From DASUBN01 sp964584665 (GTDB taxonomy: Bacteria > Pseudomonadota > Gammaproteobacteria > Natronospirales > REEB76): a stretch of 21,414 bases of DNA. The translations under genes were made by a program, and so were the position numbers. Shown here piece after piece: positions 6,443-12,282 of the stretch. Location of the stretch: positions 1 through 21,414 of the forward strand of contig CAZPAO010000034.1 of assembly GCA_964584665.1 (NCBI GenBank). The letters run 5' to 3'. The notes beneath the pieces are model-generated. The model made no database searches. It saw nothing but the letters and a program-made list of their open reading frames with translations, and was not told the DNA's origin. Position 1 is the first letter of the stretch. Each line of letters begins with the position of its first letter.

Positions 6443-6952
6443 TCAGCCCTTAGGCTCAGGTATCACGGCAGTGGGTTTCTTGTATCGCGTCCGCAGATTG
6501 TCGATCAACTGGTAGAAGCACGTGTTCCCTGCCGGCTCAATATCAGGGTCCGGTGGGGCGTCCTTACAGGCCCTAGAAGTGGGGCCTAGCTTCCATTGGG
6601 CGGTGAAGTAGTCATATAGATCGTCTTCGACCGACGAGCCATACAGCGTGTACATATAGGGGTTTAAGTACGGGCCGCCTGTGATGCCCCGTTTGAAGTC
6701 GGGCGGCAACGCCAGCTCGAGCCAGTCCTGGGCCTCGGCAAAGGAGGATGGTTCAAGCAAGCCCCCGCCCTTACAGTCGACCGGCATCCGTAGAACGATC
6801 TTGTCCTTCCTCTTCAGGCCATCGACGATGTGCATCGGAGGATAAAGGCGATTGATATTTACCTCGACCGGCTTCAAGCAAAGAAGCTCACTCTCCGCCA
6901 TTGCCAACGGCGACACCCCCAACAAGAGCACGATAGTAATTAGTTTAAGCAT
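6443..6952 (-). CDS. Small exported protein, candidate immunity protein of RHS cassette C
   Basis: The protein has 169 residues. It starts MLKLITIVLLLGVSPLAMAES, a clear Sec signal peptide with probable cleavage after AMA (residue 19). CGGAGG lies six bases before this ATG, so I prefer it to the upstream in-frame start at 7090, which would sit deep inside the preceding gene. It overlaps the end of the RHS cassette C gene by 13 bases, indicating translational coupling. I do not recognise its family. The mature part has four cysteines (LLCLKP, VDCKGG, RACKDA, NTCFYQ), compatible with two disulfides in the periplasm. By position, directly behind a toxin-like C-terminal domain, it is a candidate periplasmic immunity protein; that role is inferred only from context. 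Confidence 0.75.
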   Translation of the reverse strand: MLKLITIVLLLGVSPLAMAESELLCLKPVEVNINRLYPPMHIVDGLKRKDKIVLRMPVDCKGGGLLEPSSFAEAQDWLELALPPDFKRGITGGPYLNPYMYTLYGSSVEDDLYDYFTAQWKLGPTSRACKDAPPDPDIEPAGNTCFYQLIDNLRTRYKKPTAVIPEPKG

Positions 6953-8838
6953 GGCGTGCCTCCGGGGCAGATGCTCGTAATGCCCCAATGCCCTGGGTCC
7001 GCGATATCGGTCTGCTGACTCATCGCCGAACCTGACTGCTGCATCTGCTTCACATAATTTTGATACCGCAGCGCACCACCAGCACTCCATTGATAAGCAT
7101 TACCGGCCGAGTTCCTCATGAAGGAAGGCAGTCTTGTGTTCGCTGGTGTAACGTAGTCCAACCCATTGAAGATGGTGTTGTCCGGATGCGTATGCGTGTA
7201 GCCGGCAATGTCTTGCGACCTTATCCCTACTAACGAGATGTGTGCATCGAACTGCGCTGGCACTTCGTGCATAGTTGAGAAGAAGTAATTACTTCCGGGT
7301 TTGTAAACAACTCCCATAAGTTCATCCCCGTTTTTCTCTGTCTGCTCATATTCGGATTGATTGGCTCTAAACTGAGCAAGGACCGCTTCGGTGACATATT
7401 GATAACCGCCGCTCGCATTTTTGTCTGACGGCGACAGGGTGAAGCTGACATCCTGAGTGTGAATGTCATCCTTCGGCTTACTGCTGTCAGTTCCTATGAC
7501 CTCAACTTGATCAGCATTCGTTGAGGGTGTCTTGCTCACCTGTTGAGGACTGCCAATTCCTGCCGAGTCGGAAGGTTTGTTTTGCGCATCGTTGGAGTTC
7601 GCCGACGACTGACTACCGTTCGATGTGGTGACCGCAACATTACCATCGGCATCCTTCGATACAAGGAATGAGCCTATGGTTTTGGTTGTGCCATTCTTCA
7701 TGTCCGATATCTGCTGGGCATCCTTGGTAATGAGATTTCCCTTCGAGTCACGGTTGTGCTCGCCACTAGAGAAGCACAGATCTCCTGCCATGCATCCGTC
7801 ATAGCCCGTGGGATCGGTCATGCTCAACGGATTGTTCAGCACGTAGCTATAAGGATTCAATGACTGGCTATTCTCTGGATGACCAAAGACCGGATCGACG
7901 GATAAGAACCTTCCGAGGGTGGGATCGTAGACTCTCCCATTCATGTGCACAAGCCCAAGGTTATCCTCTTCCTCATGATGGGTGAACCCGTGATGAGTGA
8001 CGGTGCGGTCTTGCTGCACTTCGGTGGAGCTAGGAGCGCCTATCCAGCTGCCCCAGTTCCGCCGTTTGCCGAACACATCGAAACTCTCCTGGGCCTGGAC
8101 GCCGCCACCGTCATCCACGATGACGTCAACGCTTCCCAAGTGATCTGTGAGGGCGAAACCTCTCGTCTCAACGGGGTTGCCACCGGTGCTGGTGGTGAGC
8201 TTCTCCAGATACACCGGTCGGCCATAGGCAGTGAGGGTATGCCGGTACTCGGTGGTGGCGCCGATGACAACCTCCATCTCTCCGAGGTATAGGGTGGTCT
8301 CACTTGTGCTGTTGGTAGCAGCCACCTGCTTATACCGGTGTTTATCGGGGCCGTAGAAGAAGTTGCTGTAGTTGTTGGCATCCTGGGTGATATTGGTGGG
8401 CAGGTTGTCGCTGTTCCAGACGACATTGCCTGTGGGACTGCCGGTGCAGGTGCTGCCGATAATGTCACGGCAATTCATATTGCCGCTGGCATCGTAATTA
8501 TAGCTCGCGGTGGTAGTACTAGCGACTGCCAAGGTGGCGACAGCATGGGGGTGAGCCCCGCTGAAGCCATAACCATAGTCCGTCGTGGTGCCGCCATCGG
8601 TCTTGTGGGTGATATTGCCCACAGAGTCGTACTGGTAGGTCACGGTCGGCTGGGTGCCGGAACCGTTGGAGACGATGGACGTGAGCAGCCGGTTATGCTG
8701 GTCGTAGGTGAACGCCTCCGAGAGAGCAGTGCTGACGCCGCTCACCATCACGGTCGAACTCCGATGATCGAGGCTGCCGCTGGGTGCCCAGGCATAGCTC
8801 ATGGCCTGGCAGGTGAACGAACCGACAGAATGACACAC
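6940..8838 (-). CDS. Headless RHS cassette C: RHS core with DUF4329/JAB-like C-terminal domain
   Basis: The open frame encodes 632 residues from a GTG. Residues about 13-345 are RHS repeats (SEAFTYDQHNRLLTS, YQYDSVGNITHKTDG) and the conserved RHS core (LTDHLGSVDVIVDD, HMNGRVYDPTLGRFLSVDP, NPYSYVLNNPLSMTDPTGY), where toxins switch sequence. The 286 residues after Tyr346 are unlike the neighbouring cassettes. Near their end, GYTHTHPDNTIFNGLD (His549, His551, Asp561) with an upstream Glu506 resembles the JAMM/JAB-type HxHP...D metal site of DUF4329 domains; a glycine stands where JAMM proteases usually have serine. The gene has no signal peptide and no good ribosome site; RHS homology starts abruptly near 8816. 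It is most likely an orphan cassette that is expressed only after recombination into the full-length gene. Confidence 0.8.
   Translation of the reverse strand: MCHSVGSFTCQAMSYAWAPSGSLDHRSSTVMVSGVSTALSEAFTYDQHNRLLTSIVSNGSGTQPTVTYQYDSVGNITHKTDGGTTTDYGYGFSGAHPHAVATLAVASTTTASYNYDASGNMNCRDIIGSTCTGSPTGNVVWNSDNLPTNITQDANNYSNFFYGPDKHRYKQVAATNSTSETTLYLGEMEVVIGATTEYRHTLTAYGRPVYLEKLTTSTGGNPVETRGFALTDHLGSVDVIVDDGGGVQAQESFDVFGKRRNWGSWIGAPSSTEVQQDRTVTHHGFTHHEEEDNLGLVHMNGRVYDPTLGRFLSVDPVFGHPENSQSLNPYSYVLNNPLSMTDPTGYDGCMAGDLCFSSGEHNRDSKGNLITKDAQQISDMKNGTTKTIGSFLVSKDADGNVAVTTSNGSQSSANSNDAQNKPSDSAGIGSPQQVSKTPSTNADQVEVIGTDSSKPKDDIHTQDVSFTLSPSDKNASGGYQYVTEAVLAQFRANQSEYEQTEKNGDELMGVVYKPGSNYFFSTMHEVPAQFDAHISLVGIRSQDIAGYTHTHPDNTIFNGLDYVTPANTRLPSFMRNSAGNAYQWSAGGALRYQNYVKQMQQSGSAMSQQTDIADPGHWGITSICPGGTPCLN
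7938..8571. repeat. Near-identical RHS core block, copy in cassette C
   Basis: This stretch aligns without gaps, at an offset of exactly 5310 bases, to 13248-13881 in the full-length RHS gene. By eye, 7938-8424 is about 95% identical; similarity then becomes patchier up to 8571. Identity falls off sharply just beyond the codons for HMNGRV, before the toxin boundary. Such a block gives homology for recombination between cassettes. Confidence 0.9.
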
Positions 8839-8855
8839 CCTCTAATTGTTATTCT

Positions 8856-9260
8856 TTAGTCACTCCAAACCACAATCAACAGCCACCCAATCCAGAATCC
8901 AGCGTAGATCCAAACTAAGAACCCGCGAATAATGCTCAGTTTCTTGGGCTCCGCCTTTTTATCAAATTCATCAATTATCTTTTTGAATCCGGCCTCACCG
9001 CCAAAAATTGCATAAACAATTAGACAGAAAACGGCACCAATAGTAGTCAAAACCAAGATCGAAGAATCACCAAAATATAAAAATATGGAAATACCCGTTA
9101 TTTTCTCGACTAATAAAATTACATCTATGATTTGCACTACCAAAAGTGTAAGAACCGCTGACATCGCTTGCATGGATGCCAGACCAAACCCCTGGAGAAT
9201 GGTGAAATCCTGATTCCATCGATACATCCGATAGAAAATATATTTATATAAGTTCAACAT
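8856..9260 (-). CDS. Three-helix inner-membrane protein, candidate immunity protein of RHS cassette B
   Basis: The protein has 134 residues. Hydrophobic segments at about residues 33-52 (SAVLTLLVVQIIDVILLV), 66-86 (SSILVLTTIGAVFCLIVYAI) and 111-132 (GFLVWIYAGFWIGWLLIVVW) predict three membrane helices; a charged loop (KKIIDEFDKKAEPKK) lies between the last two. The start MLNLYKYIFYRMYRW is of a kind I associate with small membrane proteins beside RHS genes, but I cannot name a family. The ATG is two bases after the stop of RHS cassette B, with no strong ribosome site, so translation is probably coupled. The gene is markedly more AT-rich than the RHS core. The immunity role is inferred from its position behind a toxin-type domain. 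Confidence 0.72.
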   Translation of the reverse strand: MLNLYKYIFYRMYRWNQDFTILQGFGLASMQAMSAVLTLLVVQIIDVILLVEKITGISIFLYFGDSSILVLTTIGAVFCLIVYAIFGGEAGFKKIIDEFDKKAEPKKLSIIRGFLVWIYAGFWIGWLLIVVWSD

Positions 9261-9262
9261 AA

Positions 9263-11644
9263 TCAGTGAGGTTGTCCGATAAACATCGATCCATAGCCTT
9301 GGTTCTGTGCATTAACAAGACCGGGCGCGGCCTCCATCGTAGTAAGGCTGTTATTGAAATTTTGTTGTGCTCTGTTATACATATAATCATCAGCACCAGA
9401 AACATCGAGAATAGTCCACACTGCGCTTGGAACATAACCAACGCCGGTAAATCCAATTATATCAGCGGTAAGATTCGCTCTATCTCGAACGAGAGTGACC
9501 GAGTCTTTCCCTTCTGCTTTATCAAGTTGCAACTTTCCAAAATCAGCAAGGGCGCCCAAAGGTTTCACAAAGGCGCCTGCGATTCTAGCGTAATGGAAAA
9601 CTGCTAAACCGTAAGAGCTTTGTTGGATGACGCGTGAAAGACCTATTCCCTTCTCTAAAGTATCTGCAACCACTCCCATAACCGCAAGAGTTGCAGACCC
9701 CTTTTCAGCAATTTCTGATGGGTCAGTTGGTTTCGACGTTACTTCAATTTTTCCAAGACATGCGGTGTTTCCGCCAGATACACAAGTATCACTGCTACCT
9801 TTGACTTCACCAGCGCCTGCCGCAGTAGATACATTGCTAGCCAAGGACGGTTTTCCCTTTTCATCCGGAAGTTTTCCAAAAATATCTAAATCGGTTGGCT
9901 TCTGCCCTCCATCCTTGCCATTGCCCCACGAAATAGCTGCCTTGCCATGGTCCAAGACTCCATGCCCACCATCTAGGCGGTTTTGAACTGCCTTGTCAAA
10001 GGCAGCAAGCTTGGTCCCAGCCAAGTGATCCATTGAACCCGTGTCATTGTGACCCTTATAAAGCCTATCCCCAGTAGTATCCGCTTGACACGCAGTCGTA
10101 TTCCCCTCGCTATCAGGCGTGCATGCCGCTGCATATCCACTCGGATCCACCAGCGACAAGGGGTTGTTCATCACATAGCTATACGGGTTCACCGACTGCG
10201 TATTGGTCGGCGCCTGGAACACCGGATCAACGGACATGAACCTCCCGATGACCGGATCATAGACACGTCCATTCATGTGGACCAAAGTCAGGTTATCCAG
10301 ATGCTCTTGGTCGGTGAACCCGTGCTTAGTGATAGTGGTGCTGGAACCGGCTACGACCTGCCAGGTGCCTGGATCACGGTGCCGCCCAAAGGTGTCGAAA
10401 CTCTGCACACCAATAGTGCCACTCTCAGGAACGACCTGCTCCACGCTTCCGAGATGGTCGGTGAGCAGATAACTCCGCTTGTCCAGCGGAGCACCCGAAG
10501 TATTGGCCTGCAGTTCATCCAGCACCACCGGACGGCCATAAGCCACTAGAGTGTGCTTATAGTCGATACCGGTAGGATCGGTCACGATCTCTAGTCCACC
10601 CACATAGAGCGTGGTGGAGGCTACGCCGCCGCTCTTGGCGTCCTGACGATACCTATGTTTATCCGGTCCATAGAAGAAATTGCTGTAATTGCCTGAATCC
10701 TGTGTGATGCTGCTAGGTTGATTGTCGCTATCCCACATTACATTCAATGTGGGACCACTGATGGCGCACGAGCCGCTGCTTGCATCACGGCAAGTCATAT
10801 TCCCATTTGCGTCATAAGCATAACTGCCAGTAGTGGCGGCGCTAACTGCTAATGTGGCGACTGCATGAGGATGCGTTCCGCTGTACCCATATGTGTAGTC
10901 AGTGGTCGTAGTAACACCGCTGATAGTCTCCGATTTATGGGTGATATCACCCACGGAATCGTACTGATAGCCCGTGTCGGAGTTAGTAGTGCCATTGGTC
11001 ACCGATGAGGATAAGACGCGGTTGTGCAGATCGTAAGTGAAGTCCTCGGTCAGAATGGCTCCTGACTTTCGTTCCAGAAGGTTGCCGGTAGGCGACCAGG
11101 CATAGCTCATGGCCTGGTAGGTGGTGCTGCCGGCGGTAGTGCCGATGCTCCTCAGGTAATGGCCGCCGCCGTCATACCCGAAATGACTGTTGATACTGCT
11201 GCCATAGATGGCGTCGGTGACGGAGCCATAGGCATCCATGCCCTGCTCATAGATATCCCCTGCCGGGTCGGAACCGCTGATACTCTTGTTGACCTGCCAG
11301 AGGATGCGGGCATTGTTCAGCCCGTTCACGAGTGCGGACAGGTAGCCATTAGAGGTATACAGGTACTTCACCGAGAACCGCACGATCTGAGTGGTGACGG
11401 TGGCTTGTACCAACTTGGTATCGGCGTAAGCCTTGTATACCGGTTGGTCATAAAGCGGGCGAACAGCCGTATCGGTTGAAGCGGCAAGCTGGACTGGATA
11501 CCCGCTTCTGCGGGTATGACGGAGAGCGGTGGGCGCAGCTACAAAGGCTAGCTTCTCCGCCGCGATGTTGGTGCCTTCCACGGGGGAAGGCTGCATCTGT
11601 GCAGCGCCGCCATCCAACGCCGGCATCTCGGCGGGGAGCGCCAT
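9263..11644 (-). CDS. Headless RHS cassette B: RHS core with unrecognised, partly hydrophobic C-terminal domain
   Basis: From ATG 11644 the protein has 793 residues. Residues 1-130 match the linker after the FN3 region of the full-length RHS protein. Residues about 150-505 are RHS repeats (YDANGNMTCRD, YQYDSVGDITHK) and core (LLTDHLGSVEQVV, HMNGRVYDPVIGRFMSVDP, PLSLVDPSGY). The 288 residues after Tyr505 are specific to this cassette. They begin with the shared linker GDRLYKGHND and include a hydrophobic stretch (ATLAVMGVVADTLEKGIGL, IAGAFVKPLGALADFG) and an end rich in Asn and Gln; I recognise no catalytic motif. The frame is open upstream to 11851 without any other start codon. GGAGG lies 10 bases before ATG 11644, so internal initiation is conceivable, but there is no signal peptide. 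It is probably an orphan toxin cassette. Confidence 0.8.
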   Translation of the reverse strand: MALPAEMPALDGGAAQMQPSPVEGTNIAAEKLAFVAAPTALRHTRRSGYPVQLAASTDTAVRPLYDQPVYKAYADTKLVQATVTTQIVRFSVKYLYTSNGYLSALVNGLNNARILWQVNKSISGSDPAGDIYEQGMDAYGSVTDAIYGSSINSHFGYDGGGHYLRSIGTTAGSTTYQAMSYAWSPTGNLLERKSGAILTEDFTYDLHNRVLSSSVTNGTTNSDTGYQYDSVGDITHKSETISGVTTTTDYTYGYSGTHPHAVATLAVSAATTGSYAYDANGNMTCRDASSGSCAISGPTLNVMWDSDNQPSSITQDSGNYSNFFYGPDKHRYRQDAKSGGVASTTLYVGGLEIVTDPTGIDYKHTLVAYGRPVVLDELQANTSGAPLDKRSYLLTDHLGSVEQVVPESGTIGVQSFDTFGRHRDPGTWQVVAGSSTTITKHGFTDQEHLDNLTLVHMNGRVYDPVIGRFMSVDPVFQAPTNTQSVNPYSYVMNNPLSLVDPSGYAAACTPDSEGNTTACQADTTGDRLYKGHNDTGSMDHLAGTKLAAFDKAVQNRLDGGHGVLDHGKAAISWGNGKDGGQKPTDLDIFGKLPDEKGKPSLASNVSTAAGAGEVKGSSDTCVSGGNTACLGKIEVTSKPTDPSEIAEKGSATLAVMGVVADTLEKGIGLSRVIQQSSYGLAVFHYARIAGAFVKPLGALADFGKLQLDKAEGKDSVTLVRDRANLTADIIGFTGVGYVPSAVWTILDVSGADDYMYNRAQQNFNNSLTTMEAAPGLVNAQNQGYGSMFIGQPH

Positions 11645-11802
11645 GGACGTGCTGCCTCCGATCGGAGCCAGCGTGGTACCGCTGCCGGGAGCGAAGATCT
11701 GCTGCTGTTGCTGGCCTCCCCCGCCGCCGCCACCTCCGGTGCCGGTGACGATCTCGTGGGCCTTGTTGCGCCAGGCGCTGCAGGCCTTGATGCTGCCATC
11801 CT
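11385..11802. repeat. Near-identical linker block, copy in cassette B
   Basis: Aligns without gaps, at an offset of 3002 bases, to 14387-14804 in the full-length RHS gene, roughly 95% identical by eye. It covers the end of the FN3 region, the Gly8/Gln5 hinge and the start of the second RHS block. Homology ends abruptly at 11802, where a palindrome begins. Toward lower coordinates the two copies stay homologous but are much more diverged. Confidence 0.9.
11498..11517. repeat. REP-like palindrome inside coding sequence (cassette B copy)
   Basis: ATACCCGC-TTCT-GCGGGTAT, a perfect eight-base stem, flanked by CTGG before and GACGG after. It closely resembles the common intergenic proteobacterial palindrome built on GTCATTCCCGC and GCGGGAAT. 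Here it is read through as codons for RSGYP. Confidence 0.6.
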
Positions 11803-11803
11803 C

Positions 11804-11828
11804 AGAAAAGGGCTCTGACCCCTTTTCT
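11804..11828. repeat. Palindrome at the upstream edge of cassette B
   Basis: AGAAAAGGG (11804-11812), loop CTCTGAC, CCCTTTTCT (11820-11828), followed on the + strand by a T-rich stretch (CTTTTTCTT). It could terminate + strand transcription. It also resembles a dispersed palindrome built on GGGGTCAGAGCCC that I recall from many proteobacterial genomes. It sits directly where homology to the full-length gene stops. Confidence 0.6.
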
Positions 11829-11873
11829 CTTTTTCTTAACGGATCAAGTTAAATGTTGGCCAGTCCTTTGTGA

Positions 11874-12275
11874 TTAATCATGATAGTCAAATGCCGATGC
11901 GAGTATTTCGCTAATAGCCTTCTTATTATCATCACGTAAACGATATTGGACAGTCCCTAGCTCTACAACTCCATCAGCATCTACATAGTAAATACCTGAC
12001 TTGCTCGCAAACTTCAATCTGACGCGTTTTTCGTCGAAACGCGAGGGGGCCGATTCAATATTTCCTTGATTCTGTCTATCAAGATACTCAGACAATTTCT
12101 TGTACAGAATATCTGTATCGTCCACGCCGGCACACTTAGTTTTTTCAATAAGTTTTTTATCTATTGGCCCGAAGCTCTCACGATCGAACGGCATATAACA
12201 AAGCATTGTTTCATCATGCTGAACCGTACCACAACCATTCAGCAAAACAATCAGTGCCAAGAATACGCACTTCAT
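11874..12275 (-). CDS. Small lipoprotein, candidate immunity protein of the full-length RHS toxin
   Basis: From ATG 12275 the protein has 133 residues. It begins MKCVFLALIVLLNGC, a lipoprotein signal with a plausible lipobox (LNGC, cysteine 15), so the mature protein should be anchored in the envelope facing the periplasm. An in-frame start at 12302 would add nine residues (MIWFGGDKF), overlap the RHS gene by 20 bases and put charged residues before the signal; I prefer 12275, with GGTGGTG a few bases upstream. It lies seven bases after the RHS stop. The mature part (MLCYMPFDRESFGPIDKKLIEK, then LRDDNKKAISEILASAFDYHD at the end) matches no family I recognise. It is AT-rich compared with the RHS body. 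An immunity role against the M91-like protease domain is inferred from position only. Confidence 0.72.
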   Translation of the reverse strand: MKCVFLALIVLLNGCGTVQHDETMLCYMPFDRESFGPIDKKLIEKTKCAGVDDTDILYKKLSEYLDRQNQGNIESAPSRFDEKRVRLKFASKSGIYYVDADGVVELGTVQYRLRDDNKKAISEILASAFDYHD

Positions 12276-12282
12276 AAATTTA

